A stretch of DNA of 64,000 nt from an uncultured Collinsella sp. (GCA_934654775.1 CAKUGR010000004.1:1-64000); one strand, 5' to 3'. Shown: positions 44,803 through 53,960, counted from the first letter of the stretch. Translations and numbers: made by a program. The notes: generated from the letters alone by a model not told the origin.

Positions 44803-45576
44803 ATGCTGCTCGCTATCGATATGGGAAACACGCAGACGGCCATGGGCCTGTTTGACGGAGACGAGCTGGTGCAGTCGTGGCGCATGCCCACCGACCGCTC
44901 TTTTACCGCCGATGAGATCCACGTGCGCCTGATGGGCTTCTTTAAGATGTACGACCTCTCGCTCGACGCGGTCGACGCAATCGCCTTTGCCGGCGTGGTG
45001 CCGCAGCTCTCGCGCGAATGGCACGCCGTGGCCGACCGCATCGCGGCAGACGCCATCGTCATCGGCCCGCAGACGGCGGCCGTGACCAAGCTGCGCGCGG
45101 CGCGCCCCCAGGCCGTGGGTGCGGACCGCATCGCCAACGCCGTCGCGGCCGAGACCTTCTACGGCGCCCCGGCGATCGTGGTGGACTTTGGCACCGCGAC
45201 CAATATCGATGTCATCGACGAGGACGGCTACTACATTGGCGGAGCGATCGCGCCGGGCATCCGCATTTCGATGGACGCGCTCGCCGCCCGCGCGGCCAAG
45301 CTCGCCAGCGTTCCGCTCGAGGCGCCCGAGCACGCCATCGGCCGCGATACCGAGGAGTGCATCAAGGTCGGCGCCGTGACGGGTGCCGCTGCCATGGCCG
45401 AGGGCCTGGTCGCACGCATGAAGCGCGAGTTGGGTCGCGAGGACGCCACCGTCATCGCCACGGGCGGCCTCGCCAGCATCGTCGCCGATTCGACCGACGC
45501 CTTCGACGTGGTCGACGGCCAACTCACCATCAAAGGCATCTGCGAAATCTACCGCCGCATGCAGGAGCAGGGGTAG
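44803..45576 (+). CDS. coaX: Type III pantothenate kinase
   Basis: 257 residues. First step of CoA synthesis, pantothenate to 4'-phosphopantothenate, in the cytoplasm. Shows the CoaX motifs: DMGNTQT at residues 6-12, GADRIAN near 105, VDFGTATNIDVI near 127 and GGAIAPGI near 145. Length is normal. TGGAG lies upstream of the ATG; TACAAT at 44761-44766 is a likely -10. Single gene, convergent with the BirA-like gene. Confidence 0.94.
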   Translation: MLLAIDMGNTQTAMGLFDGDELVQSWRMPTDRSFTADEIHVRLMGFFKMYDLSLDAVDAIAFAGVVPQLSREWHAVADRIAADAIVIGPQTAAVTKLRAARPQAVGADRIANAVAAETFYGAPAIVVDFGTATNIDVIDEDGYYIGGAIAPGIRISMDALAARAAKLASVPLEAPEHAIGRDTEECIKVGAVTGAAAMAEGLVARMKRELGREDATVIATGGLASIVADSTDAFDVVDGQLTIKGICEIYRRMQEQG

Positions 45577-45634
45577 GACAGTGGCTTAAGTCGAGCATGC
45601 CCGATGCCACAGCCCCCGCAAACGTTCGCCAAGC

Positions 45635-45675
45635 CTATTCCTCAAAATCGAAAGATTTTCAGTTTTGAGGAATAG
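45635..45675. terminator. 13-bp perfect hairpin after coaX
   Basis: CTATTCCTCAAAA / TTTTGAGGAATAG with a small inner AATC-GAAA-GATT hairpin; no U-tract. Lies between convergent genes. Confidence 0.55.
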
Positions 45676-45703
45676 AGTGCTGACAATCCATTCCCCAGAC
45701 AAG

Positions 45704-45738
45704 CAAGACCCTCCCCGGCACAGCCGAGAAGGGTCTTG
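45704..45738. terminator. Terminator-like dyad between coaX and birA-like gene
   Basis: CAAGACCCT / AGGGTCTTG stem over a 17-base loop containing CCGGC-ACA-GCCG. Serves convergent transcription by position. Confidence 0.55.
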
Positions 45739-45774
45739 TTGTCATCATTATCTTTGAGTGCGAGCGATCCCGCG

Positions 45775-46476
45775 CTACAGCCCGCGGATGCGCACGGCCT
45801 CGGGCGGGAACTCTTGCTCGCCGGCGTCGGTCTTGATGGTCGCGCGGCCCCAGATGTCCAGGCCCGCAAACACGCCGACCGCAAGCGGCAGGCCGTTGGG
45901 CGACACCGCCGCGACCTGACGGCCCAGCAACGGCACCATGTCGAAATACTCGCCCAGCACCGGAGCCAGCGGGCCGGCAGCGCCCTGCGGCGTGTTCGCA
46001 ACGACTGCCCAGGCGTCCACGCGGGCGAGCAGGGCGGCGGTCAGCGCCTCAACCAGCGCCTCATCGGCCATATCCACGCCAAGCTCACTCAACGCCACAC
46101 GCTCAATATCCACCGTCACCGCGGCAAACATGCCCGCGGCACCGGCGCCACCGTTGACGGCGACGCGCGCGAGCGGCGTCTCAAACGCGGGCGCGCCGCA
46201 CACGATGTCACTCGGCCACTGGATGCCCACCTTGCCGGCAAGGCCCAGGCCCGGCGTTGCGGCCGTGCCCGCAAGCGCGTCCATCATGCCCATTGCGGCC
46301 ACAAACGGCAGGCCGTGGAAGGCGTGCATGTTCACATCGGGGCGCACGATCAGCGAAAACGTCAGCGACGCATCGCCCACGCTCCACGCGCACCAGCCCG
46401 CGGACACGCCCTCGCGACCCGCGTCGCGCGCGGCATCGAGCTCGGTACCGGCAGCAACAGCATTCATCTCAATCAT
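45775..46476 (-). CDS. Degenerate BirA-like biotin-protein ligase homologue
   Basis: 233 residues with the outline of the BirA catalytic domain and its C-terminal SH3-like domain: FSLIVRPDV, a helix-rich LPFVAAMGMMDAL, GIQWPSDIV where BirA has KWPND, and GVFAGLDIWGRATI near the end. The biotin-binding GRGR loop that should precede WxS is absent and the WPND lysine is Gln. Those residues are needed for biotinyl-AMP formation, so activity as an ordinary ligase is doubtful. It begins directly after the folP-folK stop codon, so the two are co-transcribed. Remote alternative: an enzyme of the wider lipoate/biotin ligase fold with another substrate. Confidence 0.65.
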   Translation of the reverse strand: MIEMNAVAAGTELDAARDAGREGVSAGWCAWSVGDASLTFSLIVRPDVNMHAFHGLPFVAAMGMMDALAGTAATPGLGLAGKVGIQWPSDIVCGAPAFETPLARVAVNGGAGAAGMFAAVTVDIERVALSELGVDMADEALVEALTAALLARVDAWAVVANTPQGAAGPLAPVLGEYFDMVPLLGRQVAAVSPNGLPLAVGVFAGLDIWGRATIKTDAGEQEFPPEAVRIRGL

Positions 46477-48210
46477 CTACATACGCCCCAATTCGCCCAC
46501 GATATGGCCCACGCGATCCTCGGGCTCCTTGACCTCGACGCCGTTGTAGCGGAAGAACCGCGCCGGGTCGTGCATCAGGTCCTCGAGCGGCACCAGCACA
46601 AAGTCGCGCTCACCGATCAGCGGATGCGGCAGGCGCAGCTTTTTGCCGCCGTGGGTCTCGCCGTCCATCCACAGCAGGTCCAGGTCGATGGTGCGCGGGC
46701 CGTTGGCCTTGGCCTTCTTGGAACGGTCGCGGCCCAGCTCGGCCTCAATCTTCATGAGCTCGTCGAGCAGCACCAGCGGCGCCAGCTCGGTCTTGATCTC
46801 GATGACGGCATTGGCAAACGCGTCCTGGCGCGTCTCGTAGGCCGGCTCGCTCTCGTAGATGCGCGAGCAGTTGGACACGCAAGTAAGCGGGATCTCGGCA
46901 ATCATGTCGCGCGCAGCGCGGATGTTGTCGCAGCGATGCCCCAGGTTGGAACCCACGGCCACAAACGCGCGGCGCGGCTGCGGCTTGGCAACGGCCCAGT
47001 AACCGTTCAGGAACTGCGCAAAGCCCGCAACGTCGTGCACGCGCACGATGTTGGCGCCGGCCTGGATGGCGCCCAGGCACACGCCAAACGTGGCGGCATC
47101 GCGCGCGGCGGCATCGGTCACGCCCGAGACGGCGCCCACAAAGCGCTTGCGCGACACGGCGCACATGAGCGGATAGCCCAGCGACGCCATCTTGGCGGTC
47201 TCGCGCTGGATGACGATATCCTCGTTGGCCGTCTTGCCAAAGCCCGGACCGGGATCGATGCAGATGCGGTCGCGCGACACGCCGGCGTGGATGAGCGTGC
47301 GGGCCTGGTCGGAAAGGAAGCCCATAACACGACGCATAATGGGCGCCGAATCGGGCAGGGTAAAGCGGCGGAGCTGCGAGGTGGGCACATAGGCTTCCTC
47401 ACGGCGGGCACTGCGGCGCATCATGGCGGCGAGGTGGTCGCTGGGCTCTGGTGCGGCTTCGGTAGCTGCGGGCACGGTCTCGGATGCAACGGCGGCAGGA
47501 GCAGCCTGCTCGGCAGCCGGCGTCTCTGGCTCGTCAACAGGCTCGGGCGCGGGCTCCGATTCGCCAAACGGCAGCGAGGGCTGTACCACACCGCCCGGAA
47601 GCTTGGTCTCAACCTTGGACTCGCCCAGCAGCTTGCCGCGACGGCGACGGGCTGGCTTCTCGGCCTCGCGCGCGGCCTCGGCGGCCGCTTCGCGTGCCTT
47701 CTCGGCAACAAACGCCGCGGCCGAGGTATCGAGCTGCACCGTTGCATGCGTGCGGGCGGGTGCGGCGACCTCGCCGGCGTGCATTACGATGACGCCGCAG
47801 GTGCTCGTCTTAACAAACTCGACCATCTTGGGGTCGGTGAAGCCGGTCACGTCGTTGACGATCGAGGCGCCGCAGCGCACGGCCGCCTTGGCAACCGCCA
47901 CATGACGCGTGTCGATCGAGATGATGGCGCCCTCCTTGGCCAGCGCGCGCACCACGGGCAGCACGCGGCGGGCCTCCTCATCGGGGTTGACCGGGGTAAA
48001 ACCGGGGCGCGTGGACTCGCCTCCCACATCGATGATGTCGGCGCCGGCGTCGAGCATCGCCAAACCGTACTCGATAGCGGCGTCCGGGTCGAAGTGCTCA
48101 CCGCCGTCGCTAAACGAATCGGGCGTCACGTTGAGGACGCCCATGATGCGCGGACGGTCAAAGCTGAGCTCGTACTTTCCGCACCGCCATGTCTTGCTAT
48201 CGTTCGCCAT
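46477..48210 (-). CDS. folP: Fused dihydropteroate synthase / HPPK with internal insertion
   Basis: 577 residues joining two successive folate enzymes. DHPS part (about 1-408): IMGVLNVTPDSFSDGG, DVGGESTRPG, IISIDTRH, VNDVTGF, then CIDPGPGFGKT, CAVSRKRFVG and VRVHDVAGF. HPPK part (about 412-577): FVAVGSNLGHRCDN, YESEPAYETRQDAFANAV, GPRTIDLDLLWMDG, LPHPLIGERDFVLVPL. Between MHAGEV (about 148) and IMRRVMGFL (about 291) lies an extra ~120-residue Ala/Glu/Pro-rich stretch inside the DHPS barrel. AGGAGG six bases upstream fixes the start at 48210. The reverse order (HPPK-DHPS) is common in eukaryotes; this order is FolP-FolK. Confidence 0.9.
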   Translation of the reverse strand: MANDSKTWRCGKYELSFDRPRIMGVLNVTPDSFSDGGEHFDPDAAIEYGLAMLDAGADIIDVGGESTRPGFTPVNPDEEARRVLPVVRALAKEGAIISIDTRHVAVAKAAVRCGASIVNDVTGFTDPKMVEFVKTSTCGVIVMHAGEVAAPARTHATVQLDTSAAAFVAEKAREAAAEAAREAEKPARRRRGKLLGESKVETKLPGGVVQPSLPFGESEPAPEPVDEPETPAAEQAAPAAVASETVPAATEAAPEPSDHLAAMMRRSARREEAYVPTSQLRRFTLPDSAPIMRRVMGFLSDQARTLIHAGVSRDRICIDPGPGFGKTANEDIVIQRETAKMASLGYPLMCAVSRKRFVGAVSGVTDAAARDAATFGVCLGAIQAGANIVRVHDVAGFAQFLNGYWAVAKPQPRRAFVAVGSNLGHRCDNIRAARDMIAEIPLTCVSNCSRIYESEPAYETRQDAFANAVIEIKTELAPLVLLDELMKIEAELGRDRSKKAKANGPRTIDLDLLWMDGETHGGKKLRLPHPLIGERDFVLVPLEDLMHDPARFFRYNGVEVKEPEDRVGHIVGELGRM

Positions 48211-48304
48211 GAACATCCTCCTAAAATGCCCGCGCCGCCGCGCTCGGACGCTGGCGGCGGGGTCGCTTTGCAATCAGTTTTTCTATTGTATCCGCGCGCG
48301 CGGG

Positions 48305-49057
48305 CTAGAACGCAAACGCGGCCGCGATGTCGCAAGAAATCAGCAGGTCGGCATTTGCGTCCTGATCGGTAGGTGCCAGGTTGCAAATGGCCAGCGTGTT
48401 GCCGGTAAAGTAGCGCGTGAGGCCCGCCGCCGGGTACACCACGAGCGAGGTTCCGCCCACAATGAGGGCATCGGCCGCGGCGATAGCGGCAACGGCGCCG
48501 GTGAGCACGCGCTCGTCGAGCGGCTCTTCGTAGAGCACCACGTCGGGCTTGATGCGGCCGCCGCATGCGGGACACACGGGCACGCCCGCGGCGTCCTCGT
48601 GCTCGCGCGAGCAAATCCACTCGGCGCTATAGACCGCGCCGCACGCCTGACAAATGTTGCGGTGGACCGAGCCGTGCAGCTCAAACACGCGCTCCGAGCC
48701 AGCCATCTGGTGCAGGCCATCGATGTTTTGCGTCACCACGGCGTCGAGCCTGCCGGCGCGCTCCAGTTCGGCCAGCTTAGTGTGGCAGCGGTTGGGCTTG
48801 GCACCGAGCGCAATCATCTTGGTGCGGTAGAAGTCGAAGAACTCCGCCGGATGCGCCTCGTAGAAACTGTGTGAGAGCATAGTCTCGGGCGGATAGGCAA
48901 ACTGCTGATGATACAGGCCGTCCACGCTGCGAAAATCGGGGATGCCGCTCGCCGTGGAAACGCCCGCGCCGCCAAAGAACACCACATGGTTATGGGTTTC
49001 GAACAGCTCCGCCAGCGCGGCGGAGGCCTGCTTGGGATCCGATATTGCCTGTGTCAT
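48305..49057 (-). CDS. cobB: NAD-dependent protein deacylase (sirtuin)
   Basis: 250 residues. Sir2 motifs in order: [26 protein letters not shown], catalytic His in FELHGSVHR, zinc cysteines CQAC and [23 protein letters not shown]. All active-site residues present, so it should remove acetyl or other acyl groups from lysines using NAD+. GGAGGA five bases before the ATG at 49057. Stands alone, divergent from exonuclease III. Confidence 0.93.
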   Translation of the reverse strand: MTQAISDPKQASAALAELFETHNHVVFFGGAGVSTASGIPDFRSVDGLYHQQFAYPPETMLSHSFYEAHPAEFFDFYRTKMIALGAKPNRCHTKLAELERAGRLDAVVTQNIDGLHQMAGSERVFELHGSVHRNICQACGAVYSAEWICSREHEDAAGVPVCPACGGRIKPDVVLYEEPLDERVLTGAVAAIAAADALIVGGTSLVVYPAAGLTRYFTGNTLAICNLAPTDQDANADLLISCDIAAAFAF

Positions 49058-49170
49058 ATGTGTCCTCCGTCCTTGCCGCCGAGGCGGCGGCGTTCGCACC
49101 GTCGCTCGCGGACTCTACCCCGCTCTTGTTGCGCTAATCTTAAGCCTGCCAACCCCGTCGAAAGGACACC

Positions 49171-49989
49171 ATGCCTCAGACTTACACCTTTGCTTCGTGG
49201 AACGTTAACGGCCTTCGCGCCGTGCTCAAAAAGGACCCGAGCTTTACCCAGATCGCGCAGGAGCTCGATGTCGATATCCTGGCGTTGCAGGAAACCAAAC
49301 TGCAGGAAGGTCAGGTGCAGGTCGACCTGCCCGGCTATCACCAAACCTGGAGCTACGCCGAGCGCAAGGGCTACTCGGGCACCGCGGTCTTTAGCCGCCA
49401 GGAGCCGCTTCGCGTGTTGCATGCCGACGCGCTGCTGCCCTACGCCGGCGAAGGCGATGCGGCCGAGCTCGTCGCCCAAGCCGCGACCGAGGGCCGCGTC
49501 TGCGCGCTCGAGTTCGACAAGTTTTGTTTTGTGGACGTCTATACGCCCAACGCCCAAAATGAGCTCGCGCGCATCGATGTACGCATGGCCTGGGACGATG
49601 CCTATCGCGGCTTTTTGAGCGCGCTCGAGCGCGAGACCGGCAAGCCCGTGGTGACCTGCGGCGACTTTAACGTGGCGCACGAGGAGATCGACCTTAAGAA
49701 CCCCCAGTCCAACCGCGGCAACGCAGGCTTTTCGGATGAGGAACGCGGCAAGTTTACCGAGCTGCTCGATGCCGGTTTTACCGACACCTGGCGCGCGGCC
49801 AATCCGGACGTCGAGGGCGTCTACAGCTGGTGGAGTTACCGCTTTAATGCCCGCAAGAACAACGCCGGCTGGCGCATCGACTACTTCCTGGTCAGTGATG
49901 CAATCGCCGCCAACGTACGCGACACCGGCATCCGCGGCGACATCTTCGGCAGCGACCACTGCCCCGTCACCCTCGCCCTGGAGCTCTAG
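49171..49989 (+). CDS. xth: Exodeoxyribonuclease III (AP endonuclease family)
   Basis: 272 residues of the Mg-dependent endonuclease/exonuclease/phosphatase fold. Catalytic motifs: WNVNGLRA near 10, LQETKL, CGDFNVAHEEIDLKNP, WRIDYFLVSD and GSDHCPVTL at the end. Acts in base-excision repair, cutting 5' of abasic sites. Divergent from the sirtuin with 113 bp between them; followed by a 523-bp gap filled with repeat elements. Confidence 0.94.
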   Translation: MPQTYTFASWNVNGLRAVLKKDPSFTQIAQELDVDILALQETKLQEGQVQVDLPGYHQTWSYAERKGYSGTAVFSRQEPLRVLHADALLPYAGEGDAAELVAQAATEGRVCALEFDKFCFVDVYTPNAQNELARIDVRMAWDDAYRGFLSALERETGKPVVTCGDFNVAHEEIDLKNPQSNRGNAGFSDEERGKFTELLDAGFTDTWRAANPDVEGVYSWWSYRFNARKNNAGWRIDYFLVSDAIAANVRDTGIRGDIFGSDHCPVTLALEL

Positions 49990-50063
49990 CCCAACTGATC
50001 CCCTGGGGACGAAGGAAAACGGATTATTTTGGGCCTCGTGGGGGCAACCGCATGATCCGCCCG

Positions 50064-50221
50064 CCACGAAACACGCCCATCTACTACGTTTAAGCCACCA
50101 CCCTCAACCACAGCGAACAACGCAAAAAGAAAACCGCAGGTAGAAAGCCTGCGGTTTTTCATAAAACAAGGGTATGGTTGGAAGTACCGGGTTAAACGTA
50201 GTAGATGGACCACTTTCGTGG
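50064..50221. repeat. MITE-like dyad element, core-sharing family, copy 2
   Basis: 158 bp closed by arms CCACGAA...CCATCTACTACGTTTAA and its near reverse complement. The centre has AAAACCGCAGG-TAGAAAG-CCTGCGGTTTT, a perfect terminator-like hairpin, and GGGTATGGTTGG. The centre matches copies 1 and 3 but the outer arms are unrelated to theirs. Confidence 0.75.
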
Positions 50222-50310
50222 CAAGCACCCCCAACGACCCCTCAGGGACGGGGGAAGGCGACTCTTTTTACCCTCTGATGGCCGCGATGCCCGCCATATG
50301 AGCCGGCCCG

Positions 50311-50468
50311 TTCAAAACCATGCCGGTTTACGGGGCTGAATCGCGAACCCCCAACCACACGCAACTCAAGCAAATTAAAACCGCAGGTAGACGGCTCGTC
50401 TATTTTCAAAAAATGCTGGTATGGTCGGCCTATGCCAATCTAGCCCCGTAAACCGGCATGGTTTTGAA
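50311..50468. repeat. MITE-like dyad element, core-sharing family, copy 3
   Basis: 158 bp closed by a 26-bp perfect inverted repeat (TTCAAAACCATGCCGGTTTA...). The centre has AAAACCGCAGGTAGAC and GGTATGGTCGG. Outer arms match copy 1 at 9391-9544. The whole 49990-50512 gap consists of copies 2 and 3 and no gene. Confidence 0.8.
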
Positions 50469-50512
50469 ATGACACCGAAGCAGCATTGATTCTCGACCCG
50501 GCGCAACCGGCC

Positions 50513-51226
50513 CTACAACCCGTATTTCACGACGACGCGATTGATGCGACGGCACCAGGGCTTGTACAGAACAGCCAAGAACACGCAGGTCGCGAGACCA
50601 TGCGTGATGTCGAACGGCACCGCCGTAGCAAGACGCGCTATGGCGCCTGCCCAGGTGAGCGGCTGCACAAAACCGATGATGTCATACGCGTTGATCACGA
50701 CGCCATACAGCAGGCCCGACGCAAAGCCATACGCCAACAGCGCCGGCATTCGCACGGTTCCATCGGCGCGGTCAAACGCGCCCGCATGCGCCAGTGCGCC
50801 ACCGATATAGCCCACCAGACCCCAGGCATACATCTGCCACGGCGTCCACATGCCCTGCCCAAAAAAGAAATTGCTGGTCAGCGCTGCCAACGCGCCGACC
50901 ATAAAACCATTGCGACGGCCAAGTGTCGCACCCGCGATAATGGCGATAGCGCTCACGGGCTTAAAATCGGGAATGGGCCCAAACAGGATGCGCCCCGCCG
51001 CGGCCAGCGCCGCCAGCACCAGCGTGGGCATGATCTGGCGCAGGCCTGGACGTGATGTCTCATAGCCCGCAAAAAACAGTGCGAGCACGAGCGCCACTAC
51101 CACCAGCATGGCAAGCGCCGCCTGCTCAATGCCCGCCAGCAGCGCAGCAGTCATCACCGCCGGCACCGCCAGGAGCAGCGGGATTTCCATTTTTGTGAGT
51201 AGGTGCGAGGCGCGATGATCCGTCAT
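50513..51226 (-). CDS. ECF transporter substrate-binding (S) component
   Basis: 237 residues, about six membrane segments, the size and layout of S components that capture a vitamin or metal and dock on the shared ECF module. FKPVSAIAIIAGATLGRRNG and a W-rich WTPWQMYAWGLVG are seen in the cobalamin/queuosine-like S family, but substrate cannot be fixed. The ATG at 51226 is six bases downstream of the ATPase stop. Last gene of the T-AA'-S operon. Confidence 0.8.
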   Translation of the reverse strand: MTDHRASHLLTKMEIPLLLAVPAVMTAALLAGIEQAALAMLVVVALVLALFFAGYETSRPGLRQIMPTLVLAALAAAGRILFGPIPDFKPVSAIAIIAGATLGRRNGFMVGALAALTSNFFFGQGMWTPWQMYAWGLVGYIGGALAHAGAFDRADGTVRMPALLAYGFASGLLYGVVINAYDIIGFVQPLTWAGAIARLATAVPFDITHGLATCVFLAVLYKPWCRRINRVVVKYGL

Positions 51227-51230
51227 CCCA

Positions 51231-52874
51231 TCACACCCTGTAGAACACGTTGTCGGCAAAGAAATCTGCCGGAGGCTCCATGCAGGCGATCTCGCCATCG
51301 AACATCATGGCGACGTCGTCGGACACCTGCTCGGCAAAGTCTAAGTCGTGCGTGGCCATGATGACGGTGCCGCCGGCCTGCGCATGCTCGCGCAGGGCTC
51401 GGGCGATGATGCGGCGGCTGGCCAGATCCAAACCCTTGGTGGGTTCATCGAGCAATAGCAGTTCGGGGCCAATCAGCAGCAACTTTGCCAGCGCGAGCAG
51501 CTGGCGCTGGCCGCCCGAAAGATCGTACGGGTGACGCGCCTCCAAGCCCGCCAGGCCCAGGCGCGCTGTCTGCTCCTGTGCTGCAGCCTCGTCGTATCCG
51601 CAGGTCGAAGCCCATTCCATCAGCTCGTCGCGCACCGTCTCGGCGACCAGCAATGCCTTGGGATTCTGTGGCAGCAGCGCCGCCGAAGCCGTCCCACGCA
51701 CCATGCGGCCACGCTGCAGCCTAGCCGTCTTGGCCAGCACCGAGAGCATCGTCGACTTGCCGCAGCCGTTTCCGCCCACGACCGCATGCACCGCGCCGAC
51801 CGAAAACGTCACATCGAGCCCGCGCAGCACCCAACCGCCCGCGCGATCGTAGCGAAACCAGCCTTCCGACAGGGTGGTAGCCGACCCGCCGTGCATTTTT
51901 TGGAGTATTCTGCTTCCATCCGTGCTCGGGAAGGCTTCCGAGCCGTTCTCGAGCGACGTTTGTGCCACAAATTCGGACGATTTGTCCAATTCCAAACTTT
52001 TTTTCGCGCTCGATACGTCCCCGGGCGGCTCCAGAGAGCCCAAATTGTCCTCACGCCTGCTGAATACTCCGTTTTTTGCACATCGGATGGTACCCCACCC
52101 CAACATGTCATCGGCAAGCAGCGATTCTCGGCGTCCCAAAGAAGCCATATCCGCCACCTCGCGCACACGACCGCCCTCAATCCGATACGCGCACGTCGCA
52201 TATTCGAGCATCGGGCGCGGCTGGTGCGTTGCCACGACCACCGTACAGCCCAACTCGCGGTTCACGCGAAACAGCGCGTGCAGAAAATTCTTCTCGGCAA
52301 CGGGATCGAGCTGAGACGTGGGCTCGTCGAGCAGCAGCACGCGCGGGCGCAACGCTAGAACGGCCGCCAGCGACAGCAACTGCTTGCGACCACCCGAAAG
52401 CGTGTCGGTATCGCGGTGGAGCCAATCCTCCAACCCAAAGAAATAGCTGGTCTCGGCTACGCGACGGCGCATCTCGTCGCGCGACATACCAAGGTTTTCC
52501 AGGCCAAACGCCATCTCGTGCCACACGGTCTCACACACGATCTGGTTCTCGGGATCCTGGAACACGTAGCCCACGCGCTCCGCAGACGCGCGCACGTCCA
52601 TGTCGGCAACGTTCTCGCCCAGCACGCGCGCATCGCCAGTGCGCTCGCCCGCCGGAGCGATCTCGGGCTTGAGCAGCGACAGCAGCGTCGACTTACCCGA
52701 TCCGGTACCGCCAACAAACAGCGCAAATGCACCTTGGGGAACAGACCAGTCGAGCCCCTCGAGCACCGCAGCATCAGCCCCGGGGTAGGCAAAGCTCAGG
52801 CTCCGCACCTCAATCGCCGGCATATCCGGGCCGCACGCCGCGCCCGACACCGGGCCCCTATCCAACCGAGCCAT
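51231..52874 (-). CDS. ECF transporter double ATPase (A-A' fused)
   Basis: 547 residues with two ATPase domains. First (about 15-255): Walker A GGTGSGKST, signature LSGGRKQLL, Walker B VLLLDEPTSQLD, His in VVATHQ. Second (about 335-547): GGNGCGKST, LSGGQRQLL, LLLLDEPTKGLD, MATHD. Both are intact. The linker at residues ~264-327 is encoded by a 191-bp inverted-repeat element inserted in frame (see 51891-52081). Start ATG overlaps the stop of the T component gene (TGATG). Confidence 0.92.
   Translation of the reverse strand: MARLDRGPVSGAACGPDMPAIEVRSLSFAYPGADAAVLEGLDWSVPQGAFALFVGGTGSGKSTLLSLLKPEIAPAGERTGDARVLGENVADMDVRASAERVGYVFQDPENQIVCETVWHEMAFGLENLGMSRDEMRRRVAETSYFFGLEDWLHRDTDTLSGGRKQLLSLAAVLALRPRVLLLDEPTSQLDPVAEKNFLHALFRVNRELGCTVVVATHQPRPMLEYATCAYRIEGGRVREVADMASLGRRESLLADDMLGWGTIRCAKNGVFSRREDNLGSLEPPGDVSSAKKSLELDKSSEFVAQTSLENGSEAFPSTDGSRILQKMHGGSATTLSEGWFRYDRAGGWVLRGLDVTFSVGAVHAVVGGNGCGKSTMLSVLAKTARLQRGRMVRGTASAALLPQNPKALLVAETVRDELMEWASTCGYDEAAAQEQTARLGLAGLEARHPYDLSGGQRQLLALAKLLLIGPELLLLDEPTKGLDLASRRIIARALREHAQAGGTVIMATHDLDFAEQVSDDVAMMFDGEIACMEPPADFFADNVFYRV
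51891..52081. repeat. 191-bp inverted-repeat element inside the ECF ATPase gene
   Basis: 20-bp ends GTGCATTTTTTGGAGTATTC and, inverted, GTGCAAAAAACGGAGTATTC. The interior is lower in GC than the flanks. It keeps the reading frame open and adds about 64 residues between the two ATPase domains. Confidence 0.75.
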
Positions 52875-53767
52875 CAGCCGAACCTCTTCTCATCGATCGC
52901 ATGCAACACGCAGGGCAGCACCATCCAGGCAGCGTACACGACATAGCCCAGCCACGGCGCGGGCACCGAAAGCTGCGGGTAAAACGAATACTGCGTCGTC
53001 GCGGTCCATGCCACCGCCACCGCGGCGGCACCAAACACCGCAAGTCCAACCAGCGCGGCAACATCGCCGCGCCCCAACCGATACCGCGCATACGTCGTAC
53101 GGCGCGTCGTGGCGCCCCATCCACGGGAGCGCATGGCGTCCGCGCGCTCAAGCGAATCTTCCATGCCCCAGCCCATCAGCACGCTTGACGCCCGCAGGCG
53201 CGATCGCACGGGGTCGATGGGCGCACGCCCCGGCATATCGATCGCGTCCTGCACCGCCAGCACCGTGCGGCCGCGGCGCAAAAACTGTGGAATAAGCCGC
53301 ATGCACATCGAAATCATGAGCGCGATCACCGGCGCGGCGTTGCCCAAAAGCGCAAGCACCTTGTCGTATTCGAGCATCGACGCCGCGGCCTCAAACCACA
53401 GCACGCTCGCCACAAACAGCCCGCCCATGCACAGGCCGTACATCATGCTCTCCAAATACACCACGCGCATGCCAATATGGAAAAGCTCGGTCGAGCCCGA
53501 TGCACTAAACAGCGGGTTGACCAGTGCAATGATCAAAATTACCGGCAGCTGCCAGCGAAGCGCCCCCAACGTGCGGGCAGCCCCGCGCGTCGCAAATCCA
53601 TACGCCAACCCGCCCGCGAGCGACAGCGCAATCAGCACCGGTTGCATCGAGAACATGGTGAGCCCCAACGTCAGCACCATGTAGAGCGCCGGCACAGCCG
53701 GATGCGACATCGAGAATGCCGCGACGGGCTCGGCGCCCAAACCCTCTCGCATGTTGTCCATAGGCAT
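52874..53767 (-). CDS. ECF transporter T component (CbiQ/EcfT-like)
   Basis: 297 residues; five to six membrane segments and the coupling-helix motif region ALRSRGW (MRSRGWG near residue 220), which contacts the ATPases. An earlier A-x-[DE]-A-R-like piece is RAPIDPVRSR. First gene of the operon; ATG at 53767 follows GGGAGAG, with 53761 as alternative. Divergent from glmU with 193 bp between. It supplies the membrane scaffold on which the S component toggles. Confidence 0.85.
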   Translation of the reverse strand: MPMDNMREGLGAEPVAAFSMSHPAVPALYMVLTLGLTMFSMQPVLIALSLAGGLAYGFATRGAARTLGALRWQLPVILIIALVNPLFSASGSTELFHIGMRVVYLESMMYGLCMGGLFVASVLWFEAAASMLEYDKVLALLGNAAPVIALMISMCMRLIPQFLRRGRTVLAVQDAIDMPGRAPIDPVRSRLRASSVLMGWGMEDSLERADAMRSRGWGATTRRTTYARYRLGRGDVAALVGLAVFGAAAVAVAWTATTQYSFYPQLSVPAPWLGYVVYAAWMVLPCVLHAIDEKRFG

Positions 53768-53960
53768 CCCCGCTCTCCCGCCAAATCACCGACGCCGAAG
53801 CGCTGCCGGCACCGCCCGCAACCAGCGCAAACGCCACACCGGCGGCAACGACATCGGCCGTCGCGCGTCAATCGTTACGCGCTCATCATATGCCTGCGGT
53901 ATCATATTGCGCCGTGTATCGTTTCCAAACACACGTCTCTATAACGTAACAGGAGATCAC

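Noticed and set aside
45736..48372. 878-codon plus-strand frame opposite folP-folK and the BirA-like gene
   Set aside because: Antisense of the folate fusion with all its motifs; product is His/Arg/Gly-rich and meaningless.
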